64,000 nt of DNA, taken from an uncultured Mycobacterium sp. Lineage in GTDB: Bacteria; Actinomycetota; Actinomycetes; Mycobacteriales; Mycobacteriaceae. Under the pieces are notes generated by a model. It saw only the letters and a list, made by a program, of their open reading frames with translations, was not told the DNA's origin and ran no database searches. The stretch covers positions 62,001 through 126,000 of the forward strand of contig FLQS01000011.1 of the NCBI GenBank assembly GCA_900078375.1, read 5' to 3'. Shown one piece after another: positions 57,026-64,000 of this stretch. Position numbers and translations under genes: made by a program. Numbering within the stretch: position 1 is the first letter of the stretch; each line of letters opens with the position of its first letter.

Positions 57026-58357
57026 TCAGTTCCCTCCGGCGGCCGGGGGCACCGGCGGGATGGACGGCGGCGGCAGTTCACCGGGCGCGGGGCCCAGTGC
57101 CGGCGGCCCTGGCGGCGGACCGCCCGGTGGTGGCGCAGGCAGCGGCTCGCGGTAGGGGTACCGTCCGGGGAACTGGGCGGGCAGGTTGGGATCCTGATTG
57201 CCCGTGATCGCGTCGGGCAGCGTCAGATTCGGCTCACCGCCCTGGCCGGTCCGTGGGAACGGCACCGGCAGCGGCGGAGTCGCCGGCTGGCCGACACCGG
57301 GGTCGACCAGTTGCGACGGCAGCAGCGTATTGGGATCCAGTCCGAGGTCGGAGAATGCCGCGTCGATGAACGGCTGGGAGAACTGGCCCGGCGCCAGGTT
57401 GACCAGTGACGCTTTGAAGAAGGGCCCCGAGCCGAGCACCTCACCGAACGACATCGCATAGCGCCGCAACAGATACAGGGTGCGCTGCAGCTCCTGCTTG
57501 CGGTTGTCCAGGATGCCGAGCACCCCGTTGAGCTTGTCGACAGCTGGCTTCAGCTGGGTCCGGTTGTCGTTGACCAGCCCGGAGATCTGTGCGGACACCG
57601 CGCTCAGATTGCCCATCAATGCGTCGACCGAATTGCGCTGTGCCAGCAGCTCAACCAGTAGCGCATTGGCTCCTGCGACCAGCTGGGCGATCTGATCGCT
57701 GCGCTTGGCCAGCACCGCGGTGACTTTGTTGGCGTTGCTCAGCAGGTCGCGCAGCTTGGTGTCACGGGCGTTGAGCGTGTCGGAGAAGCGCGCCACGCCC
57801 TCCAGTGCCAGTTTCAGATCGGGCGGGGTGTCCTTGAAAGTATCGGCCAATGTGGTGAGCGCCGAGGACAATTGCGTGGTGTCCAGGCCGCTGATGGTGG
57901 TCGTCAGATCCCCCAGCGCGTCAGTGAGATCGTAGGGCGACGTGGTGCGTTCCAGTGGGATCGGCCCGGACAGCGAGCCGTCGCCACGGGGCGTCAGCTC
58001 CAGATACTTGGTGCCCAAGACGGTTTCGGTCTTGATCGCGGCCTCGGTGCGGTCGCCCAGCTCGACCCCGTCGCGCACGGTGAAGTTCACCAGCACCTTG
58101 GTGCCCCGCAGCCGGATATCGGAGACCCGGCCCACTCCCAGTCCTGACACCCGCACGTCACTCCCGGTCTTGATGCCGCCCGCTTCGGCGAAGTACGCGG
58201 AGTGGTCGGTGGTTCCCTTGATGAACGGGATCTTGTCGTAGGAGAAGACCGCGGCCAGAAGCGCGACGAGGGCGAGGACACCGACGATGCCGACCGTGAA
58301 CCGATTGCGTTCGGCCAGCGGCTTGATGTTCGGGCGTTTGAGTTTGATTCGCGTCAT
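57026..58357 (-). CDS. Mce-family protein MceC
   Basis: 443-residue Mce subunit: TM helix FTVGIVGVLALVALLAAVFSY, MCE domain HSAYFAEAGGIKTGSDVRVSGLGVGRVSDIRLRG, helical region, and a proline-rich C-terminus (PAPPPGGPPPGPPALGPAPGELPPPS). ATG 58357 overlaps the mceB stop (ATGA); an upstream ATG at 58369 is inside mceB. Confidence 0.93.
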   Translation of the reverse strand: MTRIKLKRPNIKPLAERNRFTVGIVGVLALVALLAAVFSYDKIPFIKGTTDHSAYFAEAGGIKTGSDVRVSGLGVGRVSDIRLRGTKVLVNFTVRDGVELGDRTEAAIKTETVLGTKYLELTPRGDGSLSGPIPLERTTSPYDLTDALGDLTTTISGLDTTQLSSALTTLADTFKDTPPDLKLALEGVARFSDTLNARDTKLRDLLSNANKVTAVLAKRSDQIAQLVAGANALLVELLAQRNSVDALMGNLSAVSAQISGLVNDNRTQLKPAVDKLNGVLGILDNRKQELQRTLYLLRRYAMSFGEVLGSGPFFKASLVNLAPGQFSQPFIDAAFSDLGLDPNTLLPSQLVDPGVGQPATPPLPVPFPRTGQGGEPNLTLPDAITGNQDPNLPAQFPGRYPYREPLPAPPPGGPPPGPPALGPAPGELPPPSIPPVPPAAGGN

Positions 58358-59382
58358 TTGGGTGTGCACCGTCCCGTGTCCTGGCCCGCGAGTTTGACGT
58401 AGACGGGTTGGCCGCCCTTGCCGTTGACCTTGAGGATGGCGTCGCAGAGGTAGAAGCCGAAGTAGTCGCCGTACAGGCCGTTGCGGGACAGCACTTGGTA
58501 GGCGTCGGGCAGCGTCTTGACCAGGTCGTCGACGTAATCGTGGTCGGCCATCACCTGCCCGGCGAACCGGTCGGTCTGCACCACGGTGTCCTTGATCGGC
58601 TGCCGCGCGGCGGTCAGCAGGTCGGCGACCGACCCCGCCGCGGCGTTGATGTAGGCCACGCCGTTGCCGATGTCGGTTCGACGCTCAGCCAGCCCCTGGA
58701 CCAGTTGGGACAGCTTGTCCAGCCCGGTGGAGAACTGGTCGTCGCGGGTGGCGAAGGTGCCCAGCACGGTGTTGAGGTTGGTGATGACCTGGCCGATCAG
58801 CTGGTCGCGCCCGGCCAGCGTCGTGGTCAGCGCCGACGTCTGGGCGAGCACCGACGAGATGGTGCCGCCCTGGCCCTGGAACACCCGCAGTAGGTCACCG
58901 GACAGTGCGTTGACCTGGTCGGGGTCCAGCGCGCGGAACAGCGGCCGGAACCCGCCGATCAGCGCGTCGACGTCAAGGGCCGGTGATGTGCGGGCGAGCG
59001 GAATAGTCTGGCCCGGTTGGAGTTTGCGCACCGATCCCGCTCCGTCTTCCAGGGACAGATACCGGTCGCCGATCAGGTTCTCGTAGCGCACCACCGCACG
59101 GGTGCCCTCGGTGAGTTGCAGGCCCTTGTCGATGGCGAAGTCCACGGTGACCGTGCCGTCTTTGTGCAGGGTCATGTCGGCGACCTTGCCGACCTCGACG
59201 CCGGCGATGCGAACGAAGTTGCCGCCCTTGAGGCCTGACACGTTGGTGAACACCGCGCTGTACGGAGCGCGGGAGTCGAAGCGGAACTGCCCGAACACCG
59301 TGACGAGGATGAACGTGAACAACAGGCACATCGCGGTGAAGAGCGCCACCCGGATGACCGAGCGGAAAGTCCGGGACCTCAT
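58354..59382 (-). CDS. Mce-family protein MceB
   Basis: 342-residue Mce subunit: TM helix VALFTAMCLLFTFILVTVFGQF, MCE domain YSAVFTNVSGLKGGNFVRIAGVEVGKVADMTL, RYLSLEDG as the beta-barrel closure, and a helical region; the C-terminus is short with two Cys (YLCDAILKV, TGRCTPK). ATG 59382 overlaps the mceA stop (ATGA). Confidence 0.93.
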   Translation of the reverse strand: MRSRTFRSVIRVALFTAMCLLFTFILVTVFGQFRFDSRAPYSAVFTNVSGLKGGNFVRIAGVEVGKVADMTLHKDGTVTVDFAIDKGLQLTEGTRAVVRYENLIGDRYLSLEDGAGSVRKLQPGQTIPLARTSPALDVDALIGGFRPLFRALDPDQVNALSGDLLRVFQGQGGTISSVLAQTSALTTTLAGRDQLIGQVITNLNTVLGTFATRDDQFSTGLDKLSQLVQGLAERRTDIGNGVAYINAAAGSVADLLTAARQPIKDTVVQTDRFAGQVMADHDYVDDLVKTLPDAYQVLSRNGLYGDYFGFYLCDAILKVNGKGGQPVYVKLAGQDTGRCTPK

Positions 59383-60722
59383 GGCTGCCCCCCGGGCGGC
59401 GGTGGATTCAGCGGTGTGCCGTCCGGCGCGTATTCGGGTGCGCCATAAGCTGGTTGTCCCGGGTAAGCCGGCCATGGGCCGGGCGCCGGGCCGCCGGGAT
59501 ACCGGATCTTCGGGTCTTCGGGTATGCCCTTGGTCACCGGGAAGTAGTTGGCGAAGCCGGGGAAGCCGATGCCCGGGTTGGGCCGCACGTCCAGGCCGGT
59601 ACCAAAACCGGTGTCGGTGACCAGGTACTTGACCGGGAAGTTCTTGCTGGCGTCGGGCAGCGAGCCGCAGCTCGGTTTGCCGCCGGGGCCGCCCTTGGCA
59701 TTGACGACCGGCAGGTTGTCGGGATAGCGGTAGGGGTCGTCACCGGCCAGCAGCGCCGCATCCATGATCACCGATTTCCCGTTGCCGCCCATGGCTTCTC
59801 GGCCACCGTGCTCCAGGAACCATTGGGCGCCCTGGAACAGGCAGGTATAGCTCGGCGAGTACTTCATGAACAGGGCGGTGGTCGGGTCGAGGACATTCAT
59901 CGCCCGGACCAGGTTGGGCTGATTGGTTCCGATCGTGTTGATCCCCGACCGGGAGAAGCCGACCGCGGACAACAGCAGGTTGTCGAGCGCGCCGGCATTG
60001 CTGGTGATCGTGGCGCTGGTGGTGGTGAAGTTGTCCAGAATCGCCAGGATGTCTTGCGCCGCATCCGAATACGCCAGGCTGGTCCTGCCGAATAGCTGCC
60101 AATCCCGCTGCACGGTGAGCATTCTCGGATTGACGGCAAGCAACACGGTGTTGGCGTCGGTGATGGCCTGGCCGATCCGATCGCCCTTGCCGCGCACGGA
60201 CTCGGCCACCGCCGACAGCACCGCGTTCAGCTTGGCCGGGTCGATGGCGTGCACGACGGACTGCAGGTTTTCGAAGACGGTGTTGACCTCGACGGTCACA
60301 TTGCGGGAGCGCACAACGGCCCCGGGTTTCAGGCTTCCGGTTTCGTCGGCCGGGACGATGAGGTCGACGTATTTGGCCCCGAAAGCGGTGCTGGACTTGA
60401 TCTCCGCCTCGACGTTGCTCGGCAGGTATTGGAACGGCCCCGGATCGATCTTCAGGTTCAACGTGGAGAGGTTGATGCCGCCCGTTCCGCGCTGCGTGCC
60501 GACTCCAGCCACCTCACCGATCTGCACACCGCGCAACTTGACCTTCGCGCCGTCCTCCATGACGAGTCCGACCCGGTCGGAAATCAGAGTCAGCGGAACG
60601 GTTTTCCGCAGCGTCCCGGTGAACAGCAGCGTCGTCAACGTGGTCAACGCCGCGATCACCAGAATCAGCACGGGTGCCCACCAGATCGGGTCGATCTTGC
60701 CCCGCCGAGATGAATTCGCCAC
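59379..60722 (-). CDS. Mce-family protein MceA
   Basis: 447-residue first Mce subunit: N-terminal TM WWAPVLILVIAALTTLTTLLFTGTL, MCE domain VPLTLISDRVGLVMEDGAKVKLRGVQIGEVAGV, AEIKSSTAFGAKYVDLIVP, long helical part, and a Pro/Gly/Tyr-rich tail (PAYPGQPAYGAPEY). GTG 60722 follows the yrbEB stop by two bases; the open frame upstream is antisense shadow. MceA gives the tunnel and the substrate-facing tip of the importer; substrate of this operon unknown. Confidence 0.93.
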   Translation of the reverse strand: MANSSRRGKIDPIWWAPVLILVIAALTTLTTLLFTGTLRKTVPLTLISDRVGLVMEDGAKVKLRGVQIGEVAGVGTQRGTGGINLSTLNLKIDPGPFQYLPSNVEAEIKSSTAFGAKYVDLIVPADETGSLKPGAVVRSRNVTVEVNTVFENLQSVVHAIDPAKLNAVLSAVAESVRGKGDRIGQAITDANTVLLAVNPRMLTVQRDWQLFGRTSLAYSDAAQDILAILDNFTTTSATITSNAGALDNLLLSAVGFSRSGINTIGTNQPNLVRAMNVLDPTTALFMKYSPSYTCLFQGAQWFLEHGGREAMGGNGKSVIMDAALLAGDDPYRYPDNLPVVNAKGGPGGKPSCGSLPDASKNFPVKYLVTDTGFGTGLDVRPNPGIGFPGFANYFPVTKGIPEDPKIRYPGGPAPGPWPAYPGQPAYGAPEYAPDGTPLNPPPPGGQP

Positions 60723-60724
60723 CG

Positions 60725-61540
60725 CTACCCCGACAGGTGGAAATTGCCGGACTGCCCATAGACGGACAGTGTGATGGTCAGCAGGATGAAGACGCCCGCG
60801 GTGATCGATGTCCGCACCGCGCGGCCGACCGCCTCGCCCACCCCGGCCGGACCGCCGGTGGCGGTGTAGCCGTAATAGGTGTGCACGGCCATGACCGCGG
60901 CGGCCATCGCCAGCGCCTCCACGAATGACCACAACAGATCGGTCGGGTGCAGGAACGTCGTGAAGTAGTGGTCGTAGACGCCGCGGGACTGGCCGTAGAT
61001 GATCGTCGTGCCGAACCTGGTGGCCAGAAACGACATCAGGACGGCGACGGTGTAGATCGGGATGACCGCGATGATGCCCGCCACGATGCGGGTGGAGGCC
61101 AGATAGGTGACGGCGCGGATGCCCATCACCTCCAGCGCGTCGATCTCCTCGTTGATGCGCATGGCACCCAGCTGGGCGGTGGCACCGGCACCGATGGTCG
61201 CGGCCAGCGCCACCCCCGCGGTGGCCGGGGCGATGAACCGGACGTTGAGGAAGGCACCGAGGAAGCCGGTGAGGGCCTCGATCCCCACGTTGGACAGGGT
61301 GTTGTAGCCCTGCACGGCGATCAGCGCGCCGGTGGACAGGGTGAGGAAGCCGACGATCACCACTGTGCCGCCGATGACGGCCAGCGCGCCGGTGCCCATC
61401 CCCATGACTGCGATCAGCCGCAGCACCTCGGCGGGGTAACGCCGGATGGCCTCGCCGGTGGCGGCGAGTGCGTTGCCGTAGAACGCGGTCTGCTCCCCCA
61501 GCCTGCGGGTGGCGCCCACAACCCGGTTGGCTGCGGTCAT
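60725..61540 (-). CDS. YrbE/MlaE-family ABC permease B
   Basis: 271-residue permease with about 5-6 hydrophobic segments. The MlaE signature is IGAGATAQLGAMRINEEIDALEVMGIRAVTYLASTR, with the EEIDALE-type coupling motif. It pairs with YrbEA and the shared MceG ATPase (not in this window) to drive Mce import. Start at ATG 61540; a GTG at 61573 overlapping the yrbEA stop would add 11 residues from the GAGCGAAGCGA-type repeat. Confidence 0.93.
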   Translation of the reverse strand: MTAANRVVGATRRLGEQTAFYGNALAATGEAIRRYPAEVLRLIAVMGMGTGALAVIGGTVVIVGFLTLSTGALIAVQGYNTLSNVGIEALTGFLGAFLNVRFIAPATAGVALAATIGAGATAQLGAMRINEEIDALEVMGIRAVTYLASTRIVAGIIAVIPIYTVAVLMSFLATRFGTTIIYGQSRGVYDHYFTTFLHPTDLLWSFVEALAMAAAVMAVHTYYGYTATGGPAGVGEAVGRAVRTSITAGVFILLTITLSVYGQSGNFHLSG

Positions 61541-61573
61541 GCGCGATCCCGCTTCGCTTCTCGCTTGGCTCAC
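61541..61573 (-). repeat. GAGCGAAGCGA-type repeat at the yrbEA-yrbEB junction
   Basis: On the minus strand GTGAGCCAAGCGAGAAGCGA is followed by AGCGGGATCGCGC; the TGA of GTGAGC is the yrbEA stop and the preferred yrbEB ATG follows directly. It is analogous to the moaC-mog junction. Confidence 0.5.
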
Positions 61574-62331
61574 GGCGCCACCTTCACGCCGAACGCCGTC
61601 GCCAGGATGTTGATTCCGAACAGCGCCATGAACGCGAACACCACAGTTTCGTTCACGGCGTTGCCGACGGCGGTCGGGCCGCCTCCGACCGACAGTCCCT
61701 TGTAGCAGGCGATCAGACCGGCGGACAGGCCGAACAGCAAGGCCTTCACCAGCGAGACGATCACCTGCGGCAGGCCGGTCAGCAGGGTCATCCCGGCGAC
61801 GAACGCCCCCGGGGTCACGTGCTGGAGGTAGACGACGAAGAAGTAGCTTCCGGCCAGCCCGACGACGGCAACCACCGAATACAGCATCAGCGCAACGAAA
61901 GTCGCGGCGACCACCCGCGGAACCACCAGCGCCTGGATGGGATTGACGCCGATGACCTTCATGGCGTCGATCTCTTCGCGGATGGTGCGGGCGCCCAGAT
62001 CGGCGCACATCGCGGTGGAGCCGGCACCGGCGACGACGATCGCGGTCACCACCGGACCGACCTGAGTCACCGAGGCCAGCGCGGCACCGGCGCCGGATAG
62101 GTCGCCCGCGCCCACCTCGAGCAGCACGATGTTGAGCGTGAACACGATGAGCACGGTGTAGGGAATCGACAGCACCAGCGTCGGGACGATCGATACCCGC
62201 GCCACAAACCAGATCTGGTCGAGCAGCTCACGCCAGGCGAAGGGCCCGCGGAACATCGCGGCGAAGGTCTCCCCGACGAGGACGACGAAGTCCCCCACCG
62301 AGAAAATCGGTTTGGACCACGCGATGCTCAT
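61570..62331 (-). CDS. YrbE/MlaE-family ABC permease A
   Basis: 253-residue permease, first gene of the mce operon. Segments VSIVPTLVLSIPYTVLIVFTLNIVLL and the family signature VAGAGSTAMCADLGARTIREEIDAMKVIGVNPIQALVVPR are present, and it ends with VNETVVFAFMALFGINILATAFGV. Start set at ATG 62331; an in-frame GTG at 62394 would add 21 residues. A promoter with TTGACA-N17-TAGCGT lies 113 bp upstream of the ATG. Confidence 0.92.
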   Translation of the reverse strand: MSIAWSKPIFSVGDFVVLVGETFAAMFRGPFAWRELLDQIWFVARVSIVPTLVLSIPYTVLIVFTLNIVLLEVGAGDLSGAGAALASVTQVGPVVTAIVVAGAGSTAMCADLGARTIREEIDAMKVIGVNPIQALVVPRVVAATFVALMLYSVVAVVGLAGSYFFVVYLQHVTPGAFVAGMTLLTGLPQVIVSLVKALLFGLSAGLIACYKGLSVGGGPTAVGNAVNETVVFAFMALFGINILATAFGVKVAP

Positions 62332-62443
62332 GGATGCAGAAGGGGTGAGGAGCGGCGCGGCGACGGTGGCGTCATCGCCGCCTTGCGCCAGCACCCCTCT
62401 GCGGATCCCACATGCAGTCCTCTCGTCGTCAAGCCTGGGCGGG

Positions 62444-62472
62444 ACGCTAAGAGAGCGATGATTAGCTGTCAA
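62444..62472 (-). promoter_or_regulatory. Promoter of the yrbE-mce operon
   Basis: On the minus strand a consensus -35 TTGACA (62472-62467), a 17-nt spacer and -10 TAGCGT (62449-62444). Transcription would begin near 62437, leaving a leader of about 105 nt. Confidence 0.7.
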
Positions 62473-62486
62473 TGCACTCAGGTGCA
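62473..62486. promoter_or_regulatory. Palindrome TGCAC-TCAG-GTGCA beside the mce -35
   Basis: Perfect 5-bp inverted repeat, abutting the upstream edge of the -35. An ACGTACGT palindrome is at 62492-62499. Position suits an activator or repressor site for the mce operon and perhaps for the divergent UBP-finger gene 130 bp away. Confidence 0.5.
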
Positions 62487-62602
62487 CAGATACGTACGTC
62501 AATACCGGGTATCGGCTGGTTGCGCAGGAGCCTTTGGTTTCGCTCAGACGGATTAAATCGGAGCGAGCCGAAGTCTTCCCGTGCCTGCACCCCGGGCGCC
62601 AG

Positions 62603-62608
62603 TAAGCT
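62603..62608 (+). promoter_or_regulatory. Putative -10 (TAAGCT) of leaderless UBP-finger gene
   Basis: TAAGCT ends 7 nt before ATG 62616, without a ribosome site; supports ATG 62616 over the in-frame start at 62472. Confidence 0.45.
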
Positions 62609-62615
62609 CGCGGAC

Positions 62616-62969
62616 ATGGGTGAAGCGGTCGATCCTTCGGTACCACCAAGCGGCACCGGATGCGTTGAATGCGATGCCGCCGACGGTTGGTGGGTGCACC
62701 TGCGGCGCTGTGCATCCTGCGGTCACATCGGCTGTTGCGACGATTCGCTGATGCGGCACGCCGCCGCGCACTGGCGCGAGAGCGGGCATCCGATCATCCG
62801 GTCGTTCGAGCCGGGCGAGGACTGGTTCTGGGATTACCAGAGCAACGAGTACTACGACGGGCCGGACCTGGCCCCGCCGGAGAGCCGGCCGACCGAGGAA
62901 ACCACCCCGGGCCCGCGCGGGCGGGTGCCCACCGACTGGGTGGAGATCCTGCGCAGTCGCGCCGACTGA
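62616..62969 (+). CDS. UBP-type zinc-finger protein
   Basis: 117-residue protein dominated by a ZnF-UBP domain: C/H residues in GCVECDAADGWWVHLRRCASCGHIGCCDDSLMRHAAAHWRESGHPIIRSFEPGEDWFWDY. This is the fold that binds free ubiquitin C-termini in eukaryotic USPs and HDAC6; actinobacterial single-domain versions are of unknown function. The C-terminal ~35 residues are polar and Pro/Glu-rich. Divergent from the mce operon. Confidence 0.88.
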   Translation: MGEAVDPSVPPSGTGCVECDAADGWWVHLRRCASCGHIGCCDDSLMRHAAAHWRESGHPIIRSFEPGEDWFWDYQSNEYYDGPDLAPPESRPTEETTPGPRGRVPTDWVEILRSRAD

Positions 62970-63259
62970 GTCAGCGCATCCGAGCCGCCGCGGGGCCGCA
63001 CGCATACCGTCGCGCAGGCATCGTCGGTCAGTGTGTTGTCGTCCACGACGACCCGCTTCTTGCGCAACACCGAGCGGCCGCAGGCGATGAACGGAACCGG
63101 AGTCGCGACACCGTCCGCGCAGATCTGTACCGAATCGGCGAAGCGGGTGCCGACCTCGCCGGGCTCGAAGTGCACGAGGTAGCGGATGGTGAAAAGCCAA
63201 GTGCCGTCGGGACGCTGCTCCCCGGACACGATCAGGGAGTCGTCACCGATCCTCGCCAT
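62852..63259 (-). CDS. Hypothetical protein
   Basis: 135-codon frame with ATG 63259 preceded by CGGAGGACG at acceptable spacing. Residues 1-~95 look like a real beta-rich sequence (SGEQRPDGTWLFTIRYLVHFEPGEVGTRFADSVQICADG, RSVLRKKRVVVDDNTLTDD). The last ~40 residues are Arg/Ser-rich, antisense to the UBP-finger gene and probably a run-on after loss of an earlier stop. No family recognised. Confidence 0.6.
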   Translation of the reverse strand: MARIGDDSLIVSGEQRPDGTWLFTIRYLVHFEPGEVGTRFADSVQICADGVATPVPFIACGRSVLRKKRVVVDDNTLTDDACATVCVRPRGGSDALTQSARLRRISTQSVGTRPRGPGVVSSVGRLSGGARSGPS

Positions 63260-63313
63260 GCACTAAATCGTCCTCCGGTCGGCGGCCGAAGTGCGGAGCA
63301 CACGCCGAGGCTT

Positions 63314-63706
63314 TTACGCCAATCCGGCCGCGGCCATTTCCTTTTCAAATTCGACCGCCATCCGCTCGGCGAATGCGGTGACCGCCTTGAGCGGGCGCAA
63401 CATCACGGTGAACTCGTCGATGAGTCCGTCTTCGCGGACGTGCAGGAAATCGCAGCCGTTGATCTCGAGGTCGCCGACCTTGGCGGTGAACACCAGCGCG
63501 TGGTCGGCCTGGCCCTCGCCGCCGATCTCCTTGATGTAGGTCAGGTCGGCGAAGACCCGCGATACCGCCCGAAGGATGACGCCGATCTGCTCGCGGCCGT
63601 GGTACGGCTTGTGGGCGATCGGGCTGCGGAACACCACGTCGTCGGCGCACAGGGCGGGCAGGGCATCGAAATCACCGGCTTCGACGGCGGTGCGAAAAGC
63701 ATGCAT
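63314..63706 (-). CDS. SnoaL/NTF2-like protein
   Basis: 130-residue NTF2-fold protein: HAFRTAVEAGDFDALPALCADDVVFRSPIAHKPYHGREQIGVILRAVSRVFADLTYIKEIGGEGQADHALVFTAKVGDLEINGCDFLHV. Such proteins are isomerases, cyclases or ligand binders; here no catalytic pair can be assigned. ATG 63706, 24 bp after the TetR stop on the same strand. Confidence 0.85.
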   Translation of the reverse strand: MHAFRTAVEAGDFDALPALCADDVVFRSPIAHKPYHGREQIGVILRAVSRVFADLTYIKEIGGEGQADHALVFTAKVGDLEINGCDFLHVREDGLIDEFTVMLRPLKAVTAFAERMAVEFEKEMAAAGLA

Positions 63707-63730
63707 GGCCTCAGCATGCCACGGTCAGAT

Positions 63731-64000
63731 CTAGTCTTCGACGATCCCGTCACGCAGCGACTCCAGCGCGGTGCGGCAGAGCCGCGCCAGCTCGGCCAGC
63801 GACCGGTCCTCACCGACCATCCAGAGCTCCATGGCGCCGAAGACAGCTGCGGCAATGCACCGGGCGGTGACGATGACGCGCAGCCGCTCGTCGGGGGTGA
63901 CTGGCGGAGTGCCCAGCGACAACTGGTCGGCGATCGCATCGGCGAACTCAGCCTCCACCTGCCGGGTGTGGCGGACGATGCGGCCGGGATCGAGTTCCTT
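63731..64000 (-). CDS. TetR-family regulator (5' end outside window)
   Basis: The C-terminal ~89 residues of a TetR-type regulator: VEAEFADAIADQLSLGTPPVTPDERLRVIVTARCIAAAVFGAMELWMVGEDRSLAELARLCRTALESLRDGIVED, a helical ligand-binding end typical of mycobacterial TetR proteins. The DNA-binding domain lies beyond 64000. Likely co-transcribed with the SnoaL-like gene. Confidence 0.7.
   Translation of the reverse strand, partial: KELDPGRIVRHTRQVEAEFADAIADQLSLGTPPVTPDERLRVIVTARCIAAAVFGAMELWMVGEDRSLAELARLCRTALESLRDGIVED

Noticed and set aside
61541..62008. Extension of yrbEB through the yrbEA gene
   Set aside because: Out-of-frame overlap with YrbEA, which has the MlaE signature; the YrbEB sequence begins at ATG 61540.

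Overview
The window is GC-rich actinobacterial DNA with many GTG starts, tightly overlapping genes, an Mce/YrbE operon, an RpfA, a PE-PPE-domain protein, F420-type (LLM) oxidoreductases and DUF2530/DUF2771/DUF3027 proteins. This points to a mycobacterium, most likely a non-tuberculous rapid grower (Mycolicibacterium type). From about 7.6 kb to 53 kb the gene order follows, in inverted orientation, my recollection of the M. tuberculosis Rv0854-Rv0896 backbone: gltA2, citA, fprB, Rv0885, serC, sepH, Rv0880-0882, Rv0875c-0877, cspB, moaA2/D2, rpfA, moaE2/mog/moaC2, Rv0862c, ercc3, fadB/fadA, dapC, far and its SRPBCC neighbours. That comparison is from memory and was not run as an alignment. I saw no tRNA, rRNA, IS element or CRISPR array.

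Layout. 1-5.4 kb: an accessory catabolic island with a GntR/UTRA regulator, an SDR, an APH-type kinase, an APC permease and a class III PLP enzyme that looks like an amino-alcohol-phosphate phospho-lyase. 5.4-7.6 kb: a DUF2630 protein and a DHA2 drug exporter in operon with its MarR repressor, with a nested palindrome at the exporter start. 7.6-14.7 kb: two citrate synthases, a tandem pair of duplicated TetR regulators, an EntS-like MFS exporter and PdxH. 14.6-18.6 kb: ferredoxin/ferredoxin-reductase fusion FprB beside an AurF-like di-iron oxygenase, then SerC. 18.7-26.6 kb: SepH, an SpoU rRNA methyltransferase with a MarR regulator, small conserved proteins, an MFS protein, a glutathionyl-hydroquinone-reductase-like GST and a cold-shock protein. 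26.7-31.7 kb: molybdopterin genes (moaA2, moaD2, moaE2, mog, moaC) surrounding rpfA, whose leader carries a clear ydaO-type c-di-AMP riboswitch and, further upstream, a CRP-like palindrome. 31.7-37.6 kb: helicase-associated protein, XPB-type helicase and a secreted PE-PPE hydrolase. 37.6-44.4 kb: thiolase/OB-fold pair, LLM enzyme, amidase, acyl-CoA synthetase and an NTF2-like protein. 44.7-53.1 kb: FadB/FadA, C39-like peptidase, DapC, a second LLM enzyme, and a CoA-transferase/racemase between two SRPBCC proteins. 53.1-62.3 kb: a complete yrbEA-yrbEB-mceABCDEF lipid import operon with a good promoter and adjacent palindrome. 62.6-64 kb: a UBP zinc-finger protein, a hypothetical gene, a SnoaL-like protein and the end of a TetR regulator.

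Functionally the window mixes central carbon and fatty-acid metabolism (citrate synthases, FadAB, acyl-CoA ligase, CoA transferase, Mce importer), cofactor supply (PLP, molybdopterin), cell-wall and division genes (DapC, RpfA, SepH) and detoxification. Three less obvious signals run across it: many genes have a -10-like hexamer 6-8 nt before the start codon (leaderless transcription); a short GAGCGAAGCGA-type repeat sits at two gene junctions and inside two reading frames; and the first 5.4 kb is a plausible kinase/phospho-lyase route for an amino alcohol that I cannot assign to a known substrate.
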